Shown piece after piece: positions 15,310 through 22,911 of a stretch of DNA of 64,000 bases (positions are counted from its first letter, which is position 1; the number at the start of each line of letters is the position of its first letter). A program made the translations under genes and the position numbers. The notes under the pieces were generated by a model. The model ran no database searches. It worked only from the letters and a program-made list of their open reading frames with translations, and had not been told where the DNA came from. This DNA comes from an uncultured Alphaproteobacteria bacterium (GTDB lineage: Bacteria > Pseudomonadota > Alphaproteobacteria > Methylaequorales > Methylaequoraceae): positions 1 to 64,000 of the forward strand of contig CACAYF010000007.1 in assembly GCA_902536655.1 (NCBI GenBank), in the 5' to 3' direction.

Positions 15310-16698
15310 ATGAAAAAAACGACAAATTTAGTTTGGGGTGGAAGATTTGAGTACGATTCATCGAACCTTTTAAAAAGAATTAATAATTCAATTAGCTTTG
15401 ATTATAACTTGGCTGATGAGGACATAAAATTAAATAAGTCATATGCTAAATCTTTATTTAAAGCAAAAATACTAAGTTTGAATGAATTAAAAAAAATCAA
15501 TGTTGCATTGGATGAAATACAGCTGGAAATAAAAGATAAAAAATTTAAGTTTGTCGATGATTATGAAGATATTCATATGAATATTGAAATGGCACTAAAA
15601 AAAAGAGTAGGAAGGTTAGCGGGAAAACTCCATACTGGAAAATCGAGAAACGACCAAGTTGCTACCGATGTAAAGCTTTGGACCAAAGAAAAGATAAAAA
15701 ATGTAATAAAAAAGCTAAAAAAAATTCAAAAAACAATTATTAAAAAATCCGAATCGAATCTAAATGTTATAATGCCAGGATTTACACATTCACAAAACGC
15801 TCAACCGATTTTATACTCTCATTATTTAATGTCTTTTTTTGAAATGTTTGAGAGAGACAAAAAAAGAGCTAAACACCTTTTGAAAAATATTGATGAGTGC
15901 CCCCTTGGATCCGGAGCATTGGCTGGTACAAACTTTTCTGAAATTGATAGGAAGGCTTTGGCCCAAAACTTAGGCTTTAAAAAACCAACTGAAAATTCCC
16001 TAGATAGTGTGTCAGACAGAGATTTTGTGATAGAGTTCTTATGTTTGTTATCAATCTTAAGTATGCATTTTTCTAGAATATCAGAAGATTTCATTATATG
16101 GTCAGGAAGTGCCTATGAATTTTTAAAGTTTCCGGAAAACTTGTGTACAGGATCGTCAATTATGCCGCAAAAAAAAAATCCCGATGCGGCTGAACTTGTT
16201 AGATCAAAGTGTGGACGAATTTATTCTTCACTATTAAATTTACTTATTATACAAAAAGGACTACCAAGTGGTTATAGCAAAGATCTTCAGGAAGATAAGG
16301 AACCATTATTTGATGCTTTCAGAACTATCGATTTACTACTTGATATTATTAATGAGATGATTGACTCAGTAACAATAAATAAAGTTAAAATGTATAATCT
16401 CTCCCAAAAGGGTTATATGACTGCCACAGATCTTGCTGATTGGATTGTAAAAAAAACAGACTACACTTTTAGAGAAGCGCATAATATAACTGGGAAGATA
16501 GTATTGATGGCAGAAAAGAAAAAAAAACTTTTAAGTGAGTTGTCTTTGGAAGAATTTAGACTTGTAGAACCAAAAATAAGTAAGGATATATTCAACTACG
16601 TGTCACTAGAAAGTTCTGTTTCAAGAAAAAATTCTTACGGTGGAACGAATATTAACCAAGTTTTAAAGGCAATTAAAAGAGCCAAAAAAAAAATCTAA
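15310..16698 (+). CDS. argH: Argininosuccinate lyase
   Basis: Last enzyme of arginine biosynthesis, splitting argininosuccinate into arginine and fumarate. Family landmarks: WGGRFEYDSS at the start, LHTGKSRNDQVATD near residue 105, GFTHSQNAQPILYSHY near 158 and the signature GSSIMPQKKNPDAAEL near 280. The 462-aa length is normal. Upstream space is only 12 bp to the divergent tlpA-like start, so its promoter must lie within that gene or the mRNA must be nearly leaderless. Its stop codon overlaps the ATG of a tiny lipoprotein gene (TAATG), with lysA next. Confidence 0.95.
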   Translation: MKKTTNLVWGGRFEYDSSNLLKRINNSISFDYNLADEDIKLNKSYAKSLFKAKILSLNELKKINVALDEIQLEIKDKKFKFVDDYEDIHMNIEMALKKRVGRLAGKLHTGKSRNDQVATDVKLWTKEKIKNVIKKLKKIQKTIIKKSESNLNVIMPGFTHSQNAQPILYSHYLMSFFEMFERDKKRAKHLLKNIDECPLGSGALAGTNFSEIDRKALAQNLGFKKPTENSLDSVSDRDFVIEFLCLLSILSMHFSRISEDFIIWSGSAYEFLKFPENLCTGSSIMPQKKNPDAAELVRSKCGRIYSSLLNLLIIQKGLPSGYSKDLQEDKEPLFDAFRTIDLLLDIINEMIDSVTINKVKMYNLSQKGYMTATDLADWIVKKTDYTFREAHNITGKIVLMAEKKKKLLSELSLEEFRLVEPKISKDIFNYVSLESSVSRKNSYGGTNINQVLKAIKRAKKKI

Positions 16699-16829
16699 TG
16701 CAGAATAAAGTTTTTGTTAAATTAATAATTTTTTTTTGTTTAATATTTTTTATGTCTTGCGGTAAAAAATCTAATCTAGAAAAATATCCTGGAAGTGAAA
16801 ATCCAAGAAACTATCCAAATGATGATTAA
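16698..16829 (+). CDS. Small lipoprotein between argH and lysA
   Basis: A 43-aa ORF, too short for the ORF track, starting at the TAATG junction with argH. It has a hydrophobic N-terminus (about residues 5-18) leading to FFMSCGKKS, a lipobox with Cys21, then a short polar tail ending in YPGSENPRNYPNDD. Small lipoproteins of this layout (YifL/LptM-like) sit between argH and lysA in many alphaproteobacteria, and the proline-rich YPGSxNPRxYP tail fits that group. LptM-type proteins help assembly of the LPS translocon in enterics; whether this one does is unknown. The lysA start lies inside its last codons. Confidence 0.78.
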   Translation: MQNKVFVKLIIFFCLIFFMSCGKKSNLEKYPGSENPRNYPNDD

Positions 16830-18051
16830 AGTTTCAGAATATAACAAATTTCTCTCTTACAATAAAAATAAACTCTTTTTGGAGGATATTCCCTTAGAAA
16901 ATTTGGGAGACAAATTTGATACCCCTTTATTTTGCTATTCCGTTTCACAAATTGAACATAACTTTATAGAATTGCAAAGAGCTTTTAAAAAAGTAAAACC
17001 TCTAATTTGTTATGCTCTAAAGGCAAATTTCAATAGTAACATTATAAAAATTTTGTCAAATCTAGGATGTGGAATAGATGTTGTTTCTAATGGCGAGTTG
17101 CAAAAATCTTTAAAAAATGGAGTTGATAATCAAAAAATTGTTTTTTCCGGTGTTGGAAAAACCAATAAAGAAATTGAAATAGCCATAAAAAAAAATATTA
17201 AACAAATTAATGTCGAAAGTATTGAAGAATTAGATGAAATTGCAATCATATGTAAAAGATTAAATAGAACAATAAATATTTGCTTAAGAGTAAACCCTGA
17301 TGTGGACGCAAAAACTCATGAAAAAATATCAACAGGTCGCTCTGAAGATAAATTTGGTATATCAGACAAAAAAGTTTATGAGATTTTTAAAAAGTATAAA
17401 ACAAATAAATTTATAAAAATTATTGGTTTATCAGTCCACATTGGTTCTCAAATTGTACTATTAGCGCCATTTTATAAGGCATTTAAAAAGATTAAATTAC
17501 AAATATTAAAACTAAAAAAAGAAGGATTTGAAGTTTCTTCACTAGATTTGGGAGGTGGTGTCGGAATAAAATATAACGATAAAAACAAAATTTTTGATAT
17601 TAGATCTTATGCTCAAGTTATAGACGAGTTATTTTCAGATTTAAATATAGAAATAATAATTGAGCCAGGAAGATATTTAGTGGGGGCCTCTGGAATAATC
17701 CTATCTAGAGTAATAAGAACGAAATCAGGAAAAAATAAAGATTTTGTTATTATCGATGCGGGAATGGATAATCTCATCAGACCGGCTTTGTATGGAGCAG
17801 AACATAAAATTATTCCAGTCAAAAAAAAAGCGGAAACAAATCTGAAAAGTTACGACGTTGTTGGACCTATATGCGAGACAAGTGATGTTTTTATTAAAAA
17901 AATGAAAATTCACAGATTAAATTCAGATGATTTAGTTGTAATATGTTCGACTGGAGCATATAGTTCTTGTATGGCATCAAACTATAATTTAAGAAAACCA
18001 GCAAAAGAAGTATTTATAAAAAAAAAGAAATTTATTCTTTCAAATAGTTAA
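16819..18051 (+). CDS. lysA: Diaminopimelate decarboxylase
   Basis: PLP enzyme making lysine from meso-diaminopimelate. The PLP lysine is in CYALKAN near residue 60 of this ORF. GLSVHIGSQI, the glycine-rich phosphate loop LDLGGGVGIKY, EPGRYLVG, VGPICETSDVF and CSTGAYSSCMASNYN all match LysA. The ORF track starts at GTG 16795, which lies well inside the lipoprotein gene. ATG 16819 or 16822, overlapping the lipoprotein stop, gives a normal length of about 410 aa. No Shine-Dalgarno is evident, so translation is probably coupled to the upstream frame. Confidence 0.94.
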   Translation: MMIKVSEYNKFLSYNKNKLFLEDIPLENLGDKFDTPLFCYSVSQIEHNFIELQRAFKKVKPLICYALKANFNSNIIKILSNLGCGIDVVSNGELQKSLKNGVDNQKIVFSGVGKTNKEIEIAIKKNIKQINVESIEELDEIAIICKRLNRTINICLRVNPDVDAKTHEKISTGRSEDKFGISDKKVYEIFKKYKTNKFIKIIGLSVHIGSQIVLLAPFYKAFKKIKLQILKLKKEGFEVSSLDLGGGVGIKYNDKNKIFDIRSYAQVIDELFSDLNIEIIIEPGRYLVGASGIILSRVIRTKSGKNKDFVIIDAGMDNLIRPALYGAEHKIIPVKKKAETNLKSYDVVGPICETSDVFIKKMKIHRLNSDDLVVICSTGAYSSCMASNYNLRKPAKEVFIKKKKFILSNS

Positions 18052-18053
18052 TA

Positions 18054-18686
18054 ATGAATGAAATTTTTTTCTTAAAAAACATTTCAATTTTTTCTAGAAA
18101 AAAAAAAATAGAAAATATAAATCTTAAAATTTTCCGCGGAGACTTTTTTGTAATAAAAGGGTCAAATTCAACTGGGAAATCGCTGCTACTTAAATTATTT
18201 TATTTAAAATTACTTCCTTCAAAAGGTTCTTTTTTTTTAAATGGAAAGAAAATAACAGAGAATTCTAAAAAAAAAATTATTGAAAATAGAAAAAAAATGG
18301 GAGTTATTCTTCAAAACGATTATCTAATACCTTTTTTTTCAGTCTATCAGAATATCGAATTAGCTAGTCAAATTCAAAACCTAAAAACAAATTTTGCTCA
18401 GAGAATGAATGAGATTTCCGAGTGGTTGGATTTAAATGACATCCAAAAAGAGAAAATTGTTAATTTATCTAACAGTCAAAAACAAAAGGTTGTAATTGCA
18501 AGAGCTTTAATAAATAATCCAAATATTATAATAGCCGATCAACCTGAAACTTTCTTAGATGAAGTATCTAAGAAAAAAATTTTCTATTTATTGGAGTATT
18601 TAAGTAAATTAGGATCAACAATTATTATAACTACAAATAAAGACATAAATATAAAAAAGTCTCATAAAATACTACAATTGAATTGA
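18054..18686 (+). CDS. ftsE: Cell-division ABC ATPase FtsE, degenerate active site
   Basis: ATPase half of FtsEX, which in other bacteria activates septal peptidoglycan hydrolases through EnvC or similar proteins. Walker A is intact (GSNSTGKS, residues 36-43) and Q87 of the Q-loop is present. However, the signature is NLSNSQKQK instead of LSGGQ, the Walker B Glu is Gln163 (IIIADQPE instead of ADEP) and the H-loop His is Asn195 (IITTNKD). These are the residues that carry out hydrolysis, so it may bind but scarcely hydrolyse ATP. LolD-like exporters are the alternative, but the next gene is ftsX-like and the ydcF-plsC neighbourhood is typical for ftsEX in this class. Confidence 0.8.
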   Translation: MNEIFFLKNISIFSRKKKIENINLKIFRGDFFVIKGSNSTGKSLLLKLFYLKLLPSKGSFFLNGKKITENSKKKIIENRKKMGVILQNDYLIPFFSVYQNIELASQIQNLKTNFAQRMNEISEWLDLNDIQKEKIVNLSNSQKQKVVIARALINNPNIIIADQPETFLDEVSKKKIFYLLEYLSKLGSTIIITTNKDINIKKSHKILQLN

Positions 18687-18692
18687 AAATTC

Positions 18693-19592
18693 ATGGTATA
18701 TTTTCAAGAAATTTTAAAAAAGACTCTTCTTAAGCAAGAAGAAAAATTTTTTCACGGCTTATCATTTATTATTATAAGTTTAATAGCTATACATATATCT
18801 ATTTATTTCAATTTTTATAAATTCTCAAGTAATTGGTTAGAGTTGGAATCAAAAAAAACTACATTTATTATCAGTAATTCAATTGACGAAAAAAAAATAC
18901 CACTTGATGTTACAGAACAAATAACCAGTTATCTTGCAAGTAACTCAGAGAAGGTAGAGTTCACTGTGATTGATAATAACCTTATTAAAGATAGCTTGGG
19001 ATTGACAAACTTTACAGATATGTCCGGACTAAGTCTACCATTCATCTTTCAAATAGTTACGGATGATAAATATGTTTTAGATGAAGTGTATACATCTGTA
19101 ATAAGTATTTCAGAAAATAGGTTAATAGAAAAATATTCTCATGAAGATCAGCTTTTTGAGATTTCATCTTTTATGAACAGAATTAAACTAATTATATTTA
19201 TGATGTGTCTAGTAATAATTACTCTATTTGCATTTTTGGTCATGAATATTGTAAAAGCTGCTCTGGTTAGCAATTTTAAATTTTTAGAAATGTTACAGAT
19301 AATGGGGGCAAGTAGCTTTGACTTATCAAAAAATATTTCACAAAGCATTGTAAAAAAAATAGTTCCAGGAGCTATTCTTAGTACAATATTTGTTTATTTA
19401 TTGAGTATTTTGCTAATAAAATTATTTGGCGTAAATTTTGATTTTTTTGATTCTTCATTTTTTATAGAAATAAATATTAGCACATTTATTATATTGATAT
19501 TGTTTATTGTGATATTTTTAATTTTATTACTATTTTTTTTAATGTCTTATTTGTTTTATTTTTTTGAGAAAAGATTTTTTGATAAATTTTAA
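18693..19592 (+). CDS. ftsX: FtsX-like cell-division permease
   Basis: Membrane partner of FtsE. It has one N-terminal membrane helix (about residues 22-42), a periplasmic loop of about 120 residues, and three C-terminal helices with the FtsX/MacB-type core (MIFMMCLVIITLFAFLVMNIVKAAL, then LEMLQIMGASSFDLSKNISQS). The MGA motif after the first core helix is typical of FtsX. At 299 aa it is normal. Sequence outside the core is divergent. It follows ftsE by 6 nt and overlaps ydcF by 29 nt. Its periplasmic loop would be the docking site for the EnvC-like protein encoded near 34.4 kb. Confidence 0.82.
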   Translation: MVYFQEILKKTLLKQEEKFFHGLSFIIISLIAIHISIYFNFYKFSSNWLELESKKTTFIISNSIDEKKIPLDVTEQITSYLASNSEKVEFTVIDNNLIKDSLGLTNFTDMSGLSLPFIFQIVTDDKYVLDEVYTSVISISENRLIEKYSHEDQLFEISSFMNRIKLIIFMMCLVIITLFAFLVMNIVKAALVSNFKFLEMLQIMGASSFDLSKNISQSIVKKIVPGAILSTIFVYLLSILLIKLFGVNFDFFDSSFFIEINISTFIILILFIVIFLILLLFFLMSYLFYFFEKRFFDKF

Positions 19593-20157
19593 AAAGATTT
19601 TTATTTTTTTGGTTTCTATCAAAGTGATTGCTTTGATTTGGTGGTTAATATTGATCTTCAATACGTTTCCGAAAAAATACTATTTTACAAATTTAGTATC
19701 AAGTAAATATAACTCGGCGATAATTGTATTAACGGGTGGAAAAGGAAGAATTGAAAAAGGAATTGATCTTTACAAAAATGGTCATGGTAGTTTTTTATTT
19801 ATCTCAGGCGTATTTCATGAATCTGAATTGGAAATAAAGCAACAAATTGAAAGACAGGTTTTTAACCATAACTGTTGTGTAGTTTATGATAAAAATGCAA
19901 CGAGCACACTTGAAAACGCACTTGAAGTAAAAAATTGGTTGGCAGAGAATCCAGAAATTGAAAATTTAATCTTGGTGAGTTCTTATTATCATCTCCCAAG
20001 AAGTTTTATAATTTTTAGCAATACTATAGGAGAAAAAAAAATTTTTCTTTCCCCAGCAGAATATAAATTAAAAGTGAATAATAATCTTTTTTTTCACATA
20101 AAATTAATATTTCTAGAATTCGTCAAAGTCATTTATACGATAATTTCTTTAATATGA
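19564..20157 (+). CDS. YdcF-family (DUF218) membrane-anchored protein
   Basis: DUF218 protein with an N-terminal membrane helix (about residues 12-32). Family motifs are seen: AIIVLTGGKGRIEKGIDLY, LFISGV, and the acidic/serine core NATSTLENALEVKNWL followed by LVSSYYHLPRS. The E. coli relatives SanA, ElyC and YdcF act in envelope integrity or bind SAM, but the biochemistry is unsettled. The start is uncertain: TTG 19564 is used, with TTG 19579 possible. The gene overlaps ftsX and its stop overlaps plsC (ATGA). The ftsE-ftsX-ydcF-plsC order is common in alphaproteobacteria. Confidence 0.82.
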   Translation: MRKDFLINFKKIFIFLVSIKVIALIWWLILIFNTFPKKYYFTNLVSSKYNSAIIVLTGGKGRIEKGIDLYKNGHGSFLFISGVFHESELEIKQQIERQVFNHNCCVVYDKNATSTLENALEVKNWLAENPEIENLILVSSYYHLPRSFIIFSNTIGEKKIFLSPAEYKLKVNNNLFFHIKLIFLEFVKVIYTIISLI

Positions 20158-20843
20158 GATTTTTAAGAAGCTTTACCTTTTATATTTTTTTTTATACTGG
20201 AACAATATTTTTTTTCTTAATTTTCTCACCTGTCTGGCTATTTACTAGAAACTTTGTTGTAACACTCTGTACTTTTTGGACAAAATCAGTAATAAAACTC
20301 TCAGAATTAATTCTAGGAATAAAATATGAAATAAAAGGGATTGAAAATATCCCTAAGTCTGGTTCTTTTGTTGTAGCAAGTAATCATCAATCAGCATGGG
20401 AAACCTTCTTTCTTGGCTCTCTTTTTCCAGGTTCAATTTTCATACTTAAAGATGAACTAAAGAAAATTCCAATATTTTCTCAGTACTTCAAAAAACTCGG
20501 ATTTATATTTGTTAAAAGAGAAAAGGCATTTGATTCGCTAAAGATTCTATTAAAATCTGTAAGAAAATTAATCTTACAAAATAATAGTATTTTCATCATT
20601 TTTCCTGAGGGAACAAGAATCAAGCCTGGAGACAGAATAAAATTAAATTCAGGAGTTTTTGCCATACACAAATTTTCAGGTTTACCTATTCTTCCAATCA
20701 AACTTAACTCTGGAAAGTATTGGATTAATAAAAAGTTTAATAAAAAGAAAGGTACAATTATGATTAAAATCTTTCCAACTATAAATAAAGAAGATGATAA
20801 AGAAAAAGTTATGACAAAACTTGCAAATTATTATTATCAATAA
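20154..20843 (+). CDS. plsC: 1-acyl-sn-glycerol-3-phosphate acyltransferase
   Basis: Membrane acyltransferase that turns lysophosphatidic acid into phosphatidic acid in phospholipid synthesis. A long hydrophobic N-terminus (about residues 5-32) is followed by the acyltransferase motifs SNHQSAWETFF (the HX4D-type motif with Glu in place of Asp), FVKREKAF and FPEGTRIKPGD. Length 229 aa is normal. It is the end of the ftsE-ftsX-ydcF-plsC unit and stops 6 bp before the end of the convergent tyrA gene. The HxxxxE variant also occurs in other alphaproteobacterial PlsC proteins. Confidence 0.9.
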   Translation: MRFLRSFTFYIFFYTGTIFFFLIFSPVWLFTRNFVVTLCTFWTKSVIKLSELILGIKYEIKGIENIPKSGSFVVASNHQSAWETFFLGSLFPGSIFILKDELKKIPIFSQYFKKLGFIFVKREKAFDSLKILLKSVRKLILQNNSIFIIFPEGTRIKPGDRIKLNSGVFAIHKFSGLPILPIKLNSGKYWINKKFNKKKGTIMIKIFPTINKEDDKEKVMTKLANYYYQ

Positions 20844-20849
20844 ATAATT

Positions 20850-21716
20850 TCATATCCTTTTTTTAATAATAATATTTCTTATTTGTTTGGTTCTTTTGAG
20901 CAATCTAAATATTTGGGAATATTCTTCATCTTCTAACAGTTTTTTTATTTTTTCTATATCTTTTAAAAAAAGAGAAAGAGTATCTTTTAAAAATCCTTTA
21001 TTTTTTAGAAAAATATCAGTCCACATTTTTGGATCTGAAGAACCTATTCTTGTAAAATCTTTAAATCCGCCAGCAGCAAAATTTATTAATTCTTTCTTTT
21101 TCTTTATATTAAGATTGAAAGCTGTTCCTACGATTGTGAATGCAATTAAATGAGGCAAATGAGATGTTATTGACATTATCTTATCATGTTCATTTATTTT
21201 CATTGTAGCAACTTTCATCCCCACTCTTTTCCAAATTTGACTTATAATTCGCACTGATTTTTTATTACTGCCAATAGGCGTTAAAATACACCACTTATCT
21301 TCAAAGAGGCTATTGAAAGCATTTTTGGCTCCAGAATGTTCTGTTCCAGCTATTGGATGACCAGGAACTAGAGAAAATTTTTTATCGTTAAGTTTAAGAG
21401 TTTTTTTTTCAAAAATATTTTTTACAGACCCAACATCTGAAATAATTTGATTCTTTTCTGTATAGTCCGATAATTTTTTTACAATGTTATCGATTAAACT
21501 TACAGGAGTACAAATAAAAATAATAGAGCTTTCTTTTATTCTTTTATCTATTGTGGCTCTTCTTTCATCAATAGCTTTGAGTAAGTAAGCATTACGAAGA
21601 TTTTTTTTAGATTTATCAATACCAATGATCTTTTCACATATTTTTTTTCTTTTTAAGGCGAGTCCAAGTGAAGCTCCAATAAGTCCGGGGCCAATAATTG
21701 TGATTTCTTTATGCAT
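20850..21716 (-). CDS. tyrA: Prephenate/arogenate dehydrogenase
   Basis: NAD(P)-dependent enzyme of tyrosine biosynthesis. The Rossmann motif is at the very N-terminus (IIGPGLIGASLGLAL); the substrate-site His lies in PGHPIAGTEHSGAKNAF, and SHLPHLIAFT plus GGFKDFTRIGSSDPKMW are TyrA signatures. At 288 aa it is the short, monofunctional type without chorismate mutase or a clear ACT domain. It overlaps hisC by 8 bp, so the aminotransferase and dehydrogenase are co-expressed; the aminotransferase may also serve aromatic amino acids. Confidence 0.92.
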   Translation of the reverse strand: MHKEITIIGPGLIGASLGLALKRKKICEKIIGIDKSKKNLRNAYLLKAIDERRATIDKRIKESSIIFICTPVSLIDNIVKKLSDYTEKNQIISDVGSVKNIFEKKTLKLNDKKFSLVPGHPIAGTEHSGAKNAFNSLFEDKWCILTPIGSNKKSVRIISQIWKRVGMKVATMKINEHDKIMSITSHLPHLIAFTIVGTAFNLNIKKKKELINFAAGGFKDFTRIGSSDPKMWTDIFLKNKGFLKDTLSLFLKDIEKIKKLLEDEEYSQIFRLLKRTKQIRNIIIKKRI

Positions 21717-22821
21717 TTTTTTTGTTAATTGAATTTCTTAATTCCCTTAAGAACTTTTTTAGATCATTGTTTGACCCTATTGAAACTCTAAAAAACTGTT
21801 TCATTCCATAATTAGTTAAGTCTCTAACTAAAATTCTTTTCTTTTTTAGAAAACTTATAATGTCTTTTTTAGAGTATTTCTTTTCGTCGACCTTTATAAG
21901 AACGAAATTTGCAAAACTTTCAAATGATTCAAGACCAATCTTTTTAATTTCAGTAGGGAGAATTTTTCTCCATTTATCATTGTGAATTATGGACTTTCTC
22001 AAAAATTCTTTTTCTCTCAATATCAGAGTCCCTATATTTTGTGAAAGTGTATTAACATTAAATGGTCCTCTTACTTTTTCCAAAAGCTCAATTATTTTTT
22101 CATTTGAATACGCCCAACCCAGTCTCAGTCCAGCCAATGCAAAAATTTTAGAGAAAGTTCGAGTAACAATAATATTTGGAAATTTATTTATTAAATCAAT
22201 TCCATCTGTGTATCTTTTGTCTGTAATAAATTCAGAGTATGCACCATCTAAAACTACTATTATATTTTGAGGTACTTTGTGTAAAAATTTTAAGAGCTCT
22301 TCTTTGTAAATTATCGTTCCTGTTGGATTATTCGGGTTTGCTATAAAAATTATTCTTGTTCGCTTGGTAATTCTTTTAAGAATATTATTACATGAAATCT
22401 TGAGCTTTTCTGATTTTGCAGTAACAACATTGCAACCAGAAGCTCTTGCAATTATTGGATAGTACGTAAACCCAAACTCACTACAAATTACTTCTCCTCC
22501 TTCTTTTGAAAATGTTTGTGCAATTACTGCCAACACGTCGTCTGATCCGTTGCCACAAATTATATTTTTAACTTTCAATTTAAAAGTTTTTGCTAATTGA
22601 TTTTTTAATTGATTACAATCACCATCAGGATACAGATTTGATGAAAGAACTATATTATTTGCCCTAGTAATTACGTTTCTTGGAATTTTAAAAGGCGACT
22701 CATTTGAAGAAAGTTTAGATATTTTGTCTTCTTTGTTTATGCTTAATGATTCGCCTGGTATGTATTTTTCTATTTTATTTATTGAGGGTTTTACTATGTC
22801 CTTAAAATTAAAACTAACCAT
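21709..22821 (-). CDS. hisC: Histidinol-phosphate aminotransferase (possibly also aromatic)
   Basis: Class I/II PLP aminotransferase of the HisC family. Motifs: LSSNESPFKIPRN near the start, ANPNNPTGTII, the Asp of VLDGAYSEF and the PLP lysine in TRTFSKIFALAGLRLGWAY. It is 370 aa, as expected. HisC-like enzymes next to tyrA commonly act on phenylpyruvate or 4-hydroxyphenylpyruvate as well as imidazole-acetol phosphate, so histidine and tyrosine roles are both possible. It is divergent from metX across 90 bp that hold two interlocked promoters. Confidence 0.9.
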   Translation of the reverse strand: MVSFNFKDIVKPSINKIEKYIPGESLSINKEDKISKLSSNESPFKIPRNVITRANNIVLSSNLYPDGDCNQLKNQLAKTFKLKVKNIICGNGSDDVLAVIAQTFSKEGGEVICSEFGFTYYPIIARASGCNVVTAKSEKLKISCNNILKRITKRTRIIFIANPNNPTGTIIYKEELLKFLHKVPQNIIVVLDGAYSEFITDKRYTDGIDLINKFPNIIVTRTFSKIFALAGLRLGWAYSNEKIIELLEKVRGPFNVNTLSQNIGTLILREKEFLRKSIIHNDKWRKILPTEIKKIGLESFESFANFVLIKVDEKKYSKKDIISFLKKKRILVRDLTNYGMKQFFRVSIGSNNDLKKFLRELRNSINKKNA

Positions 22822-22849
22822 AAATTTTTACTTTCAAAATAAAATTATT

Positions 22850-22877
22850 TTGACTACTTAATCAACATAGTTATGAT
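22850..22877 (+). promoter_or_regulatory. Sigma-70-type promoter for metX-metW-gloB
   Basis: TTGACT at 22850-22855 and TATGAT at 22872-22877 are separated by 16 bp. The predicted transcript starts about 28 nt before the metX ATG. It interlocks with the oppositely oriented hisC promoter. Confidence 0.55.
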
Positions 22878-22891
22878 GCGTTTTAAGTCAA
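22864..22891 (-). promoter_or_regulatory. Sigma-70-type promoter for hisC-tyrA
   Basis: Read on the minus strand: TTGACT (22891-22886), 16-bp spacer, TATGTT (22869-22864). The -35 hexamer and spacer equal those of the opposing metX promoter, and the two share 14 bp, so RNA polymerase could hardly occupy both at once. Confidence 0.5.
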
Positions 22892-22911
22892 ATAAATTAA
22901 TATAAAATTAA

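Noticed and set aside
18054-18686. FtsE as a LolD-type or generic export ATPase
   Set aside because: The next gene has the FtsX core and the ydcF-plsC neighbourhood is typical of ftsEX in alphaproteobacteria.
22822-22911. SAM riboswitch upstream of metX
   Set aside because: SAM-II elements precede metX in some alphaproteobacteria, but I could not find the conserved stem and pseudoknot here; two ordinary promoters explain the gap.
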